Positions 16,318-25,402 of a stretch of 64,000 nt of DNA are shown here, in pieces; position 1 is the first letter of the stretch, and each line of letters begins with the position of its first letter. The notes under the pieces are model-generated. The model saw only the letters and a list, made by a program, of their open reading frames with translations. It ran no database searches and was not told where the DNA came from. The position numbers and the translations under genes are program-made. Origin of the DNA: an uncultured Spirochaetaceae bacterium (GTDB lineage: Bacteria > Spirochaetota > Spirochaetia > Sphaerochaetales > Sphaerochaetaceae); the NCBI GenBank assembly GCA_944389145.1, contig CALXLH010000032.1, positions 1 to 64,000 of the forward strand, given 5' to 3'.

Positions 16318-17372
16318 CTATCTCCCCGTCCATCACCGCAGTTATATTGCCCGTCTGGCATCCGGTGCGATGATCCTTCACGAGGGTATAGGGCTGGAAG
16401 ACATAGCTCCTGATCTGGTTGCCCCAGGAGATATCCTTCTTGGCGATCGCATCCTTCTGATGCTCCTCCTCCCTCTTCTTCTGGTAATACTCATAGAGCC
16501 TGGAGCGGAGCATCTTGAACGCGACATCCTTGTTCATATACTGGCTGCGCTCATTCTGGCACTGCACGACGATACCGGTGGCATAATGGGTTATCCTGAC
16601 TGCGCTATCGGTCTTGTTGACGTGCTGTCCGCCGGCTCCTCCTGCGCGGTAGGTATCGAGCCTGTAATCCTCAGGCTTGATCTCTATCTCTATATCATCA
16701 TCAAGCTCCGGGGAAGCATAGACGGAAGCGAATGACGTGTGCCTCCTCTTCGCGGCATCGAACGGAGATATCCTGACCAGGCGATGCACGCCGGCCTCTC
16801 CCTTGAGATAGCCGAACGCATATGGGCCAGAGATCTTCATCGACACGCTCTTTATGCCGCCCTCATCCTCCTGCAGGTCAAGGACCTCGCACTTGAAGCC
16901 ATGGCGCTCTGCCCAGCGCGTGTACATGCGCGTAAGCATCTGCGTCCAGTCCGATGCCTCATTGCCGCCTGCGCCTGAATGGATGGAAAGATAGACATTG
17001 TTCTTATCGTTCTTGCCGTCGAGGAGCGTCTTGAGCCTCAGCGGGCGGAACTTCTCATCAAGCTTGTCGATCTGCCCCTGGAGCTCCTCCCTCAGGCTTT
17101 CATCATCCTCGGCGGAGTACAGCTCTATAAGCTCCTCAAGCTCATCGATCTCCTCGATAAGCTCCTTCCACGGATAGTATCCATCCTTGAGCAGGTTAAG
17201 CTCGGAGAATGTCTTTTCCGCCTTCTCCGGATCATTCCAGAAGTCAGGCGCGGCTGTCTTCTCCTCAAGGGATCTTATCTTATCGGCAGTCCCAGCCTGT
17301 TCAAAGACGCCTCCATACGGTGTAGGCTTCTTCCTTTATATCTTCGAACTTTGCTCTGTTTTCAATGAACAT
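16274..17372 (-). CDS. prfB: Peptide chain release factor 2, programmed +1 frameshift
   Basis: Codons 1-23 run from the ATG at 17372 (AAGGAG upstream). Codon 24 is an in-frame TGA at 17301-17303, preceded by CTT and, 3 nt earlier, an AGG Shine-Dalgarno-like triplet (GGAGGCGTCTTTGA). A +1 slip on CTT-T moves into the frame that gives EQAGTADKIRSLEEKT and runs on to 16274, a product of 365 residues, exactly normal for RF2. RISPFDAAKRRHTSF has the SPF tripeptide that reads UGA, and GGAGGQHVNKTDSAV has the catalytic GGQ. The spacing of the stimulator matches the classical autoregulatory RF2 site. Confidence 0.96.
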
Positions 17373-17376
17373 GGTC

Positions 17377-19188
17377 TCACTCCTTATCCTTCTTATTATC
17401 GCTCGTCCTGGCGACGATCCTGATGACCTTGGATTCCCCCCTGGCGATGGAAAGCGGGAAGCTCAGCACGATGCGCGTGTAAAGCTCGAACGTCTCCACC
17501 CCGAGCGAGGTGTTCTGGCTCTGCCTTGCCTTCTCCTCCGACAGCTTGAAGCCCTCGGTCGATGAGAATGAGAGCTGGAGCCCGGTCAGCGAATCAGTAT
17601 ACCTGACGGTCTTCACATCATCAAGCGAGCCAAGCATGAGCTTCTGCCTCTGCTCCAGCGAGGAGAGCGCGATGTCGGGAGATGAGAGATAGACAGGAAC
17701 GCCATAGCTTCCCTCGATATCCTCCACCGCGGTGATCACCGTCTCCAGCACGATCGTCTGCGAACGTATGCGGAAATGCTTGATGATGCTGAAGGGCTCC
17801 TCCTCCAGCATGAACTGATACTCGCAGCCCGTGCGTGAGATCACATCGCAGTCATAGATCCTGTCCGAAAGATCGATCTCCCTCCCGCCTATCGTCATGA
17901 TATCCGCAAATGATTTATTGAGCGCCACATGCGGGAACTCCCTGTCGAATGGCGTACGGGTGTCTATAACATTCAGGGCAAGCGGCTTGTAGCACAGCTC
18001 GGAGAGGGCTCCGCCCTTCGGAGAGAGGATCGCGGTATAGGTCTTGTTCCTGGCAACCTGGTCAGGGACACCGATCTCCTCATAATCATATTCACGCCCG
18101 AGCGCGAGAGGCTCTGCGTCATATATCTTCCGCTCTGCCTCTATCAAGGCCTTCCAGAAGGCCTTATGCTCTGCATAGCGGAGCGGCGTGCATTCGGCGT
18201 CATGGATGAAGAGAGGCCCCATCGAGATATGGAAAAGCTCGGACTCTGCCTCACGCCTGACGGTCTTATCCTTCTTGAAGGATGACAGGAACTCCACGAG
18301 GCATAGATACCTGTTCAGCATATACCTGAAGCTCTCGTTGCGGACGAATAGGTCATTGAATGACCTGAGGCCCCTGGCCCAGGCGTCACGGCCATACCAT
18401 CCGGAATCAAGATATCCAGGCCTCGATGCGGACAGGGACGAAAGAGGGATCGTGGAATCAGGATGAGACTCAAGCAGATCTATGATCAGCGAGGAGAGCC
18501 TCTCATCGCTTCCATCCCTCGCAGCCCCTTCGAGAAGCTGGTCGATATTAAGGAACAGGAAGCACTCGCCATCGCATCTATCAACGATGTCCTTGAGGCT
18601 CCAGTAGAGATCATCGAATCCGATCATCCCCTGGGCAAAGCGCGAGACGAGGGACGCAGCCTCATCGGATGGCACGTTGATCCTGACCCTGCGCCCCAGC
18701 TCGTTCATCATGAACGAATCCTTCTCGATAGTCTCCCTGGTCGTCGCCTTGTATGCGGATATGACGACGGATGAGAGTCCCAGGCTCTTCAGGGTATGGA
18801 TGAAGGTAGGCGACCATATCTGGCCGTAGAAGAAGCAGGACGAGGCCTTCACGCCATAGATCCTGCGTATCAGCGTCGTCATCTTCTCTATCTGGGAGCT
18901 CCTGTCCTTGGTAGGATTGAGAGAGAGGATGGCCTGGCTGTACGAGCCCGTTATGAGCTCAAGGTCGCCACGCTTCGAAAGCGAGGCGATCAGCATGTTG
19001 ACCTCAGGCGAGGAAGAGGAATCTATATGCCTTATCATGGCAGAGCTCTGATAGAGCGACATCTTCCTGCCCGGGTTGTTATAGAGATAGGAAAGCACCG
19101 GACGATACAGGAGAGACAGTGCCCGTCTGAAGGCGGGCACCGGCGTCGATGGAGACATCTCCGTATACATCCCAAGCGCGAATCTCAA
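17377..19188 (-). CDS. GH57-like protein with degenerate active site
   Basis: 603 residues. The N-terminal half follows the GH57 (4-alpha-glucanotransferase/amylase) layout: a body similar to KMSLYQSSAMIRHI, DLELITGSYSQAILSLNP, then SQIEKMTTLIRRIYGVK. The C-terminal half (SPKGGALSELCYKPLALNVIDT onward) looks like the DUF1926 beta-sandwich of that group. The HQP motif expected near the start is absent (GMYTEMSPSTP), and the segment that normally reads W-x-x-E-R-V-W-E-P is FFYGQIWSP, without the nucleophilic glutamate. Possibly non-catalytic or altered. TTG start with AGGAG 8 nt upstream; 4 nt after rnfB. Confidence 0.7.
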   Translation of the reverse strand: MRFALGMYTEMSPSTPVPAFRRALSLLYRPVLSYLYNNPGRKMSLYQSSAMIRHIDSSSSPEVNMLIASLSKRGDLELITGSYSQAILSLNPTKDRSSQIEKMTTLIRRIYGVKASSCFFYGQIWSPTFIHTLKSLGLSSVVISAYKATTRETIEKDSFMMNELGRRVRINVPSDEAASLVSRFAQGMIGFDDLYWSLKDIVDRCDGECFLFLNIDQLLEGAARDGSDERLSSLIIDLLESHPDSTIPLSSLSASRPGYLDSGWYGRDAWARGLRSFNDLFVRNESFRYMLNRYLCLVEFLSSFKKDKTVRREAESELFHISMGPLFIHDAECTPLRYAEHKAFWKALIEAERKIYDAEPLALGREYDYEEIGVPDQVARNKTYTAILSPKGGALSELCYKPLALNVIDTRTPFDREFPHVALNKSFADIMTIGGREIDLSDRIYDCDVISRTGCEYQFMLEEEPFSIIKHFRIRSQTIVLETVITAVEDIEGSYGVPVYLSSPDIALSSLEQRQKLMLGSLDDVKTVRYTDSLTGLQLSFSSTEGFKLSEEKARQSQNTSLGVETFELYTRIVLSFPLSIARGESKVIRIVARTSDNKKDKE

Positions 19189-19192
19189 ATCA

Positions 19193-19987
19193 TCAGCTCC
19201 TGTCGACTATGCACTTCTGCGGGCAGATGGCTGCGGCATCCGCGGCCTTGTCCTGCGGTGCATGATAGTCATTTACCGAAAGGAAGGACTCAACCTTGAA
19301 GGGCGATCCCTCTACCTTAAGTTCGCACATCTTACAGCCTATGCACCCGACCTGGCAAGTCTTGCGTACCTTTGCGCCGTTCTCATGGTTATTGCAGGCA
19401 CAGACGTACTGGGCGCTGTACGGGATAAGGCGGATCACATGGTTCGGGCAGACAGCGACGCATTTGCCGCAGGCAATGCACTTCTCCTTATCTACGACCA
19501 CGTTTCCCCTGCTATCCTTCGAGATAGCCCCGACAGGGCAGGCTGCTATGCATGAGCCGAGATGAAGGCAGCCTTCCTTGCAGCCTGAAGGACCACCCTG
19601 AAGGAGGGCCGCCGCATTGCAGTCAGACATCCCCTTATACTCATAGTCGGTCTTCGTGACCTCGCTGTTTCCGCGGCAGAAGACGAAGGCAACCTGCCTC
19701 TCTACCTCTCCTACCTCGATACCGAGGATCTCGCCCATCTTCTTGGCAAGGGCATCTCCTCCCGGCGAGCAGAGACCCGGCTTCGCCTCTCCGTTGAACA
19801 CCGCCTCGGCATAGGCCTGGCAGCCGGCGTAGCCGCAACCGCCGCAGTTGGCGCCGGGCATAGCCTCCTCAAGCGCCACGAGCTTCTCATCCTTCTCCAC
19901 AGCGAACTTCTTATCCGCGACAGCAAGCCCAAGGCCGAGGATGAGGCCAAGTATGCCTACGATAAGGAATGCAATAAGTACAGACAT
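19193..19987 (-). CDS. rnfB: Rnf complex subunit RnfB (ferredoxin-type)
   Basis: 264 residues. N-terminal membrane anchor (SVLIAFLIVGILGLILGLGLAVA), then the 4Fe-4S motif GANCGGCGYAGCQAYAEAV, two classical ferredoxin clusters (CLHLGSCIAACPVGAI and CIACGKCVAVCPNHVI) and an extra cysteine-rich block CQVGCIGCKMCELK ending AAICPQKC. RnfB takes electrons from reduced ferredoxin and passes them into the membrane complex. Start at 19987 because GAGGAG lies 4 nt upstream. Confidence 0.96.
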   Translation of the reverse strand: MSVLIAFLIVGILGLILGLGLAVADKKFAVEKDEKLVALEEAMPGANCGGCGYAGCQAYAEAVFNGEAKPGLCSPGGDALAKKMGEILGIEVGEVERQVAFVFCRGNSEVTKTDYEYKGMSDCNAAALLQGGPSGCKEGCLHLGSCIAACPVGAISKDSRGNVVVDKEKCIACGKCVAVCPNHVIRLIPYSAQYVCACNNHENGAKVRKTCQVGCIGCKMCELKVEGSPFKVESFLSVNDYHAPQDKAADAAAICPQKCIVDRS

Positions 19988-19998
19988 CGATCTCCTCC

Positions 19999-20592
19999 TC
20001 AAACAAGTCCAAGGTTCGTAAGAAGGCTCTTATCGAACATCATGAACGCGAGTGCCATCAGGCCGGCAGAGATGAATGCGATAGGCACACCCTGAAATAC
20101 CTTCCTGACAGGCGTCATCTCAAGCTTCTCGCGGATATTGCTCATCAGGATGATGGCCATCGTGAAGCCCAGCCCCGCGGCAAGTCCCGCGACGAAGCTC
20201 TCAAGGAGATTGTAGGCGTTATCGATATTGATGATAGCGATTCCAAGCACCGCGCAGTTGGTCGTGATGAGCGGCAGGTATATGCCCAGTGCCTTATAGA
20301 GACCGGGACTCATCTTCCTTATGACCATCTCGACAAGCTGCACGAGCGATGCGATGACGAGGATGAATGCGATCGTCCTCAGATACTCCAGGCCGAACGG
20401 GGCAAGGAGGAACTCATGCACAGCCCAGCAGACTACCGATGCGATAGCCGTGACGAATGTAACGGCAACGCCCATTCCGATAGCGCTCTCGCTGTTCTTC
20501 GAGACTCCGATGAACGGGCAGAGTCCCATGAACTGGACGAGGATGAAGTTCTGTATGAATACGTAAGTAAGCAGGATTCCGATATAGCTCAT
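19999..20592 (-). CDS. rnfA: Rnf complex subunit RnfA
   Basis: 197 residues with six membrane helices. NFILVQFMGLCPFIGVSK near the start, ITTNCAVLGIAIIN in the middle and LGFTMAIILMSNIREKLE are hallmark RnfA/NqrE segments; the cysteines in GLCPF and TNCAV are the conserved pair that binds an intramembrane iron-sulfur centre in this family. The start overlaps rnfE as ATGA. Confidence 0.96.
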   Translation of the reverse strand: MSYIGILLTYVFIQNFILVQFMGLCPFIGVSKNSESAIGMGVAVTFVTAIASVVCWAVHEFLLAPFGLEYLRTIAFILVIASLVQLVEMVIRKMSPGLYKALGIYLPLITTNCAVLGIAIINIDNAYNLLESFVAGLAAGLGFTMAIILMSNIREKLEMTPVRKVFQGVPIAFISAGLMALAFMMFDKSLLTNLGLV

Positions 20593-21221
20593 GCCTCAGC
20601 CCCCTTTCCCCTTGAGCTCTTCCACTGGAAGAACGCCTTGAGATAACCCATAAGGAGAAGGGCCCCGGCAGCAAGCGTCAGCACCCTCACCGGGGATGAT
20701 GAGATCCCAGGCAGGGTTATCACGCCGCTGAATGAGCCGACGGGGAACAGGGTTATCGTTCCGGCGCCGATCACCTCCCTTATCAGGGCGATGAGTGAGA
20801 GCGACATCGTAAAGCCGATCCCCATTCCGATACCGTCAAGCGCGCTGTCCAGCACGCCGTTCTTTCCGGCGAAGGCCTCTGCGCGGCCGAGGATGATGCA
20901 GTTCACGACAATCAGCGGCAGATAGACGCCGAGGGCATCATAGACTGCGGGCACATATGCATGGAGCACCATCTCCACTATCGTGACGAATGATGCGATT
21001 ATGACGATGTAGCACGGTATCCTGACGGCCTCCGGTATGATCTTCCTGCAAAGCGAGATGAACACGTTGGAACAGGTCAGGACGAATATGACGCTCAGCC
21101 CCATTCCTATCGCATTCGACACCTGAGTGGATACTCCGAGGGTCGGACACATGCCGAGCATTATTATGAACGTCGGGTTCTCCTTGAAGAGGCCCTTTGT
21201 AAGTTCCTTCATATGGCTCAT
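20589..21221 (-). CDS. rnfE: Rnf complex subunit RnfE
   Basis: 210 residues, six helices, paralogue of RnfA. NPTFIIMLGMCPTLGVSTQV and LIVVNCIILGRAEAFA carry the conserved cysteines opposite those of RnfA. GIGMGIGFTMSLSLIALIREV is the family's fifth-helix segment. It forms the ion-translocating core with RnfA and RnfD. Overlaps rnfG by 4 nt. Confidence 0.96.
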   Translation of the reverse strand: MSHMKELTKGLFKENPTFIIMLGMCPTLGVSTQVSNAIGMGLSVIFVLTCSNVFISLCRKIIPEAVRIPCYIVIIASFVTIVEMVLHAYVPAVYDALGVYLPLIVVNCIILGRAEAFAGKNGVLDSALDGIGMGIGFTMSLSLIALIREVIGAGTITLFPVGSFSGVITLPGISSSPVRVLTLAAGALLLMGYLKAFFQWKSSRGKGAEA

Positions 21222-21772
21222 ACAGCACCTCCAAGGCCCTTTACGTACTCAGAGCCTTCATGAAGGGCGGACGACACGCCGCCGAACGTGATAGATGCAC
21301 CGGATACGGCTGCCGCATCCTCGGTCGAGAGATCCGACTTCGAGAGCGGAAGCGGGGAATCGGAGCCGAGGCCGCGGAACTTATCCATGTATGAGGGATC
21401 CTCTGCCTTCTTGCCCAGTCCCGGAGTCTCCGAGTTAGCCATCAGCTGTGCCTCAAGCACCGCGCCTTCCGTATCATAGGATGCGATGACCGTCATCTCA
21501 CCGCCATAGCCGGATGTGAGAATCTCAACGATATACCCGGCGACGCTGCCATTATCGAGAAGAGGGATGACGTAGCTGATATTGCCTCCATCGCCAGCCT
21601 CCTGCTCGCCTATCTCATAGCCATGAGAGACGGAATCCAGCGCCTCCACCCTCTCACCTTCGACATTCAGGGCGATGGCCGGAGCCGTGACCTCGTTGAC
21701 AAGGGCGCAGAGCGCCGTACAGACCGCGCAGATGGCGAAGAGTATAAGACCTGTACGCATATATCTCATCAT
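21218..21772 (-). CDS. rnfG: Rnf complex subunit RnfG (FMN-binding)
   Basis: 184 residues. One N-terminal membrane helix (GLILFAICAVCTALCALVNEVTAP), then an extracytoplasmic FMN-binding domain. SGASITFGGV near residue 157 contains the threonine that is covalently flavinylated in RnfG/NqrC. SETPGLGKKAEDPSYMDKF is the other conserved block. The start at 21772 overlaps the rnfD stop and has GGAGG 7 nt upstream; the frame is open much further upstream, but that part is the shadow of rnfD. Confidence 0.95.
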   Translation of the reverse strand: MMRYMRTGLILFAICAVCTALCALVNEVTAPAIALNVEGERVEALDSVSHGYEIGEQEAGDGGNISYVIPLLDNGSVAGYIVEILTSGYGGEMTVIASYDTEGAVLEAQLMANSETPGLGKKAEDPSYMDKFRGLGSDSPLPLSKSDLSTEDAAAVSGASITFGGVSSALHEGSEYVKGLGGAV

Positions 21773-22818
21773 GCCTTCGCCTCCTTCTTCTTCCTTACAT
21801 AGCCGAAAGGCTTGACACGTACGAAGCGCTCGATCGTCGGGGAGACGATGTTCATGAGGATTATCGCGAGCGATACACCCTCGGGAAGAGACCCGAAGTA
21901 CCTGATCAGGAACGTGAAGAAGCCGCATCCGGCAGCGAAGATGATCTCACCCTTCGGCGTCGTCGGTGTCGTTACCCAGTCGGTCGCCATGAAGAACGCG
22001 CCAAGCATCAGGCCTCCGGTGAAGAGCGGAAGCAGCACCTCACCGTGGAATGCTCCAAGGCCATACGGTATGCCTCCGAACATCCATGAAAGCAATGCGA
22101 ACGATCCGATATAGACCACAGGGATACGCCATGTGATGATCTTCGCAGCAATGAGGAATATGCCCCCGACAAGAAGCAGGAGCGAGGATACCTCGCCTAT
22201 GCAGCCGCCTACATTGCCGAAGAAGGCATCGATCACATATGGGGATATGCCAAGCTTGTCCGAGAGCGATGAGGCGAAGTCAGTGACAGGAAGCGTCAGC
22301 AGCTCATAGCTGAGCCCGGTGCCTCCGGCAGTCATGGCCGTCTTCAGCGCTGAGAGCGGAGTCGCGGAAGCCACCGCATCGACGCCGAATGCTCGCGGAA
22401 GAGTGAACGCGCTCATCTCCGAGGTGAAGGAGAAGAATACGAAGGCCCTTCCTGCCAGGGCCGGATTCATCCAGTTGCATCCCAATCCGCCGAACGTCCA
22501 CTTGACGACGGCAATAGCGAATGCAGACGCTATCACAGGGATGAAGAGAGGAACAGCCGGCGGCATGTTCATTCCCACGAGAAGCCCCGTGACGAGCGCA
22601 GAGCCATCACGAAGCGTGGATTCCTTTGATACCAGCCCTAGGAGATACTCCACAAGGAGCGAAGAGGCGATCGATACGAGAAGGACTACGAGAGCCCTTA
22701 CGCCGAACGCCCATACGCCCCATAGGGCTGAAGGGATCAGAGCGGCGACTACGAAAAGCATCGCCTTATCAGTCCTCAGGTTACCATGGATATGAGGACT
22801 AGTGCGTACCGTCATCAT
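21769..22818 (-). CDS. rnfD: Rnf complex subunit RnfD
   Basis: 349 residues, about nine helices. SPHIHGNLRTDKAMLFVV begins the family pattern, NPALAGRAFVFFSF follows, and ATPLSALKTA near residue 155 includes the threonine expected to carry covalent FMN. EVLLPLFTGGLMLGAFFMATDWVTTPTTPKGEI is the conserved C-terminal signature. It couples electron flow to sodium or proton export with RnfA/E. Confidence 0.95.
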   Translation of the reverse strand: MMTVRTSPHIHGNLRTDKAMLFVVAALIPSALWGVWAFGVRALVVLLVSIASSLLVEYLLGLVSKESTLRDGSALVTGLLVGMNMPPAVPLFIPVIASAFAIAVVKWTFGGLGCNWMNPALAGRAFVFFSFTSEMSAFTLPRAFGVDAVASATPLSALKTAMTAGGTGLSYELLTLPVTDFASSLSDKLGISPYVIDAFFGNVGGCIGEVSSLLLLVGGIFLIAAKIITWRIPVVYIGSFALLSWMFGGIPYGLGAFHGEVLLPLFTGGLMLGAFFMATDWVTTPTTPKGEIIFAAGCGFFTFLIRYFGSLPEGVSLAIILMNIVSPTIERFVRVKPFGYVRKKKEAKA

Positions 22819-24122
22819 TTCGCCTGCCTCCCTAGCTTCTTACCAAGCTTGAAGCCCTGGACAAGGGGAAGATGGGAAGGACAGGTATAGGCGCAGCAGC
22901 CGCACTCCTTGCAATCCATGAGCCCCAGATCCATGGCAGCCTTGTAGTTGCCATACTTGATGTTGCGGAACATCTTGTTGGGCATGAGCCCCATCGGGCA
23001 GTGCTGCACGCATTTGCCGCACAGCACGCATGGGAACGATATATCATCGAGCATCCTTGGCAGCATCAGCACGCCGCCAGAGCCCTTGACCATAGGCGTA
23101 TCGGTATCGGCAACGGCGAATCCCATCATCGGGCCACCCGCGATAAGGGAAACAAGGTCCTCCCTGGCCCCTCCTGCGAATGCGATAAGATCCGAGAACT
23201 TCGTTCCGATCGGGGCAATGACGTTCTTCGGGTCGCAGACAGACTCTCCGGAGACCGTGCATACCCTCTCTATGAGAGGCTTATGGAAGCGCACGGCCTC
23301 ATAGATGGCATAGGTCGTACCTATGTTGCAGACGACGGCCCCCACATCCAGAGGGAGCTTGCCCGAAGGTACCTCACGGCCAAGCGTCGCCTTGATAAGC
23401 TGCTTCTCATCACCCTGAGGATACTTCATCTTCAGCAGCTGCACCCTGATAGGGTATCCCTTTGCCTCGATCCTAGAGGAAAGAAGCTGGGCAGCATCCT
23501 CCTTGTTCGCCTCTATGCCTATGATGATGTTATCTGGAGAGACGATGCGTGCGGCAGCCATCACGCCCTCAAGGACCTCATCGGGCCTCTCCATCATCAC
23601 GCGGTAATCGGAAGTGAGATAGGGCTCGCACTCGACGGCGTTGATGATGAGGGAATCGGCCTTCTTTCCCATCGGTATATTGAGCTTTACCGAGGTCGGG
23701 AATGTCGCGCCTCCCATTCCAACGATACCCATCTCCCTGATGGTCTCGAGAAGAGCCTCCGGACTCTCCTTCTTCCAGTCAAACTCCTCCTTAAACGGAT
23801 CGGACTGCGTCTCGTCGCACTTGATGACGAGCGCATCAGCGACTGCGCCGGAGGGAACGCGAACCTTACGGACATCGACGACAACACCATCTGCAGGGCT
23901 ATGCACAGGAGAGGAAACATATGAAGAGGCCGTTCCTATGACCTCTCCTCTCCTCACCGTATCGCCTTTCTTCTTCACAGGCGTGGCTGGGGCTCCAAGA
24001 TGCTGCGACATCGACACGATAAGCTCCGAAGGGAAAGGCAGCCTTTCTATCTTCCTGTCCTTCGAGAGCCTCTTCTTGTCGTCAGGATGCACTCCACCCC
24101 GCCTAAACGTGGCAAGTTTCAT
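22815..24122 (-). CDS. rnfC: Rnf complex subunit RnfC (NADH-binding)
   Basis: 435 residues. N-terminal barrel-sandwich (GGVHPDDKK, TPVKKKGDTVRRGEVIG), GMGGATFPTSVKL and INAVECEPYLTSDYR for FMN/NADH binding (as in Nqo1), and two C-terminal 4Fe-4S sites (CVLCGKCVQHCPMGLMP and CKECGCCAYTCPSHLPL). It exchanges electrons with NAD at the cytoplasmic face. Start ATG at 24122 behind AGGAG. First gene of the rnfCDGEAB order and of the long leftward unit. Confidence 0.96.
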   Translation of the reverse strand: MKLATFRRGGVHPDDKKRLSKDRKIERLPFPSELIVSMSQHLGAPATPVKKKGDTVRRGEVIGTASSYVSSPVHSPADGVVVDVRKVRVPSGAVADALVIKCDETQSDPFKEEFDWKKESPEALLETIREMGIVGMGGATFPTSVKLNIPMGKKADSLIINAVECEPYLTSDYRVMMERPDEVLEGVMAAARIVSPDNIIIGIEANKEDAAQLLSSRIEAKGYPIRVQLLKMKYPQGDEKQLIKATLGREVPSGKLPLDVGAVVCNIGTTYAIYEAVRFHKPLIERVCTVSGESVCDPKNVIAPIGTKFSDLIAFAGGAREDLVSLIAGGPMMGFAVADTDTPMVKGSGGVLMLPRMLDDISFPCVLCGKCVQHCPMGLMPNKMFRNIKYGNYKAAMDLGLMDCKECGCCAYTCPSHLPLVQGFKLGKKLGRQAK

Positions 24123-24150
24123 CACAATCTCCTATTTGAATATCAGGATG

Positions 24151-24179
24151 ATTCTACCGCAGAGAACGGTAGTAAACAA
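24151..24179 (-). promoter_or_regulatory. Promoter of the rnf operon
   Basis: TTGTTT, 17 nt, TAGAAT on the minus strand, about 30 nt before the rnfC start. The spacer contains a 6-bp inverted repeat (CTACCG and CGGTAG), which could bind a regulator. Confidence 0.5.
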
Positions 24180-24218
24180 CAGAGAAATCAAGGAAAGACC
24201 GAAAAATGAACCAGTGTT

Positions 24219-24833
24219 TCAATTCCTGTCGCCAGTTGCATTGTTGCATACGCATCCACTCTTCCTCATATAGAATGCTATCCATCTGCCGCCGCGCCCC
24301 AAGGCATCCTCGGAAACGACGCAGCCAAGGATGGACAGATCCGTTCCGGCAGCGTGCAGCAGCTGAAGCATCCTCTCCTCCGACATATCGGTATAATGCC
24401 TCCCGTCACGCTCACCCTCGAAAGCTCCATGCCTGAACGACGAGAAGAATACCCCGCCATCAACCAGCGCCCTATCAATCCGGCGAAGCACATCAGGAAG
24501 CTCGGAAGATGGCAGGTGAAGCAGCGAGGCCGAGGCCCAGACACCATCGAACTCACCGGCGTAATCAAGATCCTCGAAGCGTAGGCAACGCATCGGAACC
24601 GGAGCTATGCGGCATAGTCCTGCAGAGCCGTCGACCGATGTAACCTCGTATCCGCGGGAAAGGAAGAACAGGCTGTCGCGACCAGAGCCAGCCCCCAGAT
24701 CGAGTATACGCCCGCCAGGTCCCAGGAGAGACAGGAAGCGGCCGGTATATGCGCTCATGTCCGCAGAGGCCGTAAGAGCGGCATAGCCATATGCATTCCG
24801 ATCGTAATAAGAGAGCGTTCCTTCATCCATCAT
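24219..24833 (-). CDS. Class I SAM-dependent methyltransferase
   Basis: 204 residues. GGRILDLGAGSGRDSLFFLSRG (motif I, AdoMet glycine loop), VTSVDGS (acidic end of beta 2), FDGVWASASLLHLP (motif post-II) and LVDGGVFFSSFRHG follow the Rossmann methyltransferase plan of the UbiE/Tellurite-resistance-like small-molecule group. Substrate unknown. It starts MMDEG at 24833 or 24830; a -10-like TAGAAT lies 7 nt before the second ATG and there is no Shine-Dalgarno, suggesting a leaderless message. Divergent from the glycosylase gene. Confidence 0.85.
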   Translation of the reverse strand: MMDEGTLSYYDRNAYGYAALTASADMSAYTGRFLSLLGPGGRILDLGAGSGRDSLFFLSRGYEVTSVDGSAGLCRIAPVPMRCLRFEDLDYAGEFDGVWASASLLHLPSSELPDVLRRIDRALVDGGVFFSSFRHGAFEGERDGRHYTDMSEERMLQLLHAAGTDLSILGCVVSEDALGRGGRWIAFYMRKSGCVCNNATGDRN

Positions 24834-24868
24834 CGATATTCTACCTGCTGAATGATAGAATCAGAAGG

Positions 24869-25402
24869 ATGAATGAAACAATCACACATCCATTTCCCCC
24901 AGTTGCAGACGAGTCTTCAAGAATCCTTATCCTCGGATCATTCCCTTCCGTAAGGTCACGGGAGGAAGGCTTCTATTATGGACATCCGAGAAACAGGTTC
25001 TGGCCGCTGATGGAAGAGATATTCTCCACAAGCCTCCATACGATAGATGACAGAAGGTCATTCCTCCTGGAAAGGCATATCGCGCTGTGGGACACGATCG
25101 CATCCTGCCGCATCACAGGTTCCGCGGATAGCGCGATAACCGATGTCATCCCGAACGATATAGACAGCCTCATAAGAAGCAGCAGGATCGGCATGATAGT
25201 CACGAACGGACGCAAGGCAGACGAGATCTTCAGCAGATACATCCATCTCTCCGACGACGTGATGATGCCATCGCTCTGCCTGCCATCCACATCGCCGGCA
25301 AATGCAGCATGGTCATTCGACAGGCTTCTGGAAAAATGGAGAATAATAAACTTGCTATTGGATATGAAAGGCAGAAATAATGATCAGCCTATCTCAGACT
25401 GA
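24869..25402 (+). CDS. DNA glycosylase, uracil/hypoxanthine type (UDG superfamily)
   Basis: 177 residues. RILILGSFPSVRSREEGFYYGHPRNRFWPLMEEIF near the N-terminus is the GxFPS-type loop plus GHPxNxFW of the Mug/TDG/family-6 (DNA-deoxyinosine glycosylase) branch; IALWDTIASC and LPSTSPANA are further family motifs. It would remove deaminated bases from DNA. The start is an ATG preceded by TAGAAT 7 nt upstream and no ribosome binding site. The 3' end overlaps the GntR gene by 19 nt, tail-to-tail. Confidence 0.85.
   Translation: MNETITHPFPPVADESSRILILGSFPSVRSREEGFYYGHPRNRFWPLMEEIFSTSLHTIDDRRSFLLERHIALWDTIASCRITGSADSAITDVIPNDIDSLIRSSRIGMIVTNGRKADEIFSRYIHLSDDVMMPSLCLPSTSPANAAWSFDRLLEKWRIINLLLDMKGRNNDQPISD

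Noticed and set aside
16274-16939. prfB as a truncated 221-residue gene
   Set aside because: The reading frame continues upstream, and a programmed frameshift at 17301-17303 joins it to a proper start, giving the normal RF2 length.
22872-23924. A 350-codon open frame on the plus strand opposite rnfC
   Set aside because: It is entirely antisense to the strongly supported rnfC gene, has no recognisable motif, and arises from the low stop frequency of this base composition.
24126-24218. Small RNA between rnfC and the methyltransferase
   Set aside because: The inverted repeat there lies between the -35 and -10 boxes of the rnf promoter and is more likely an operator; there is no terminator-like end.
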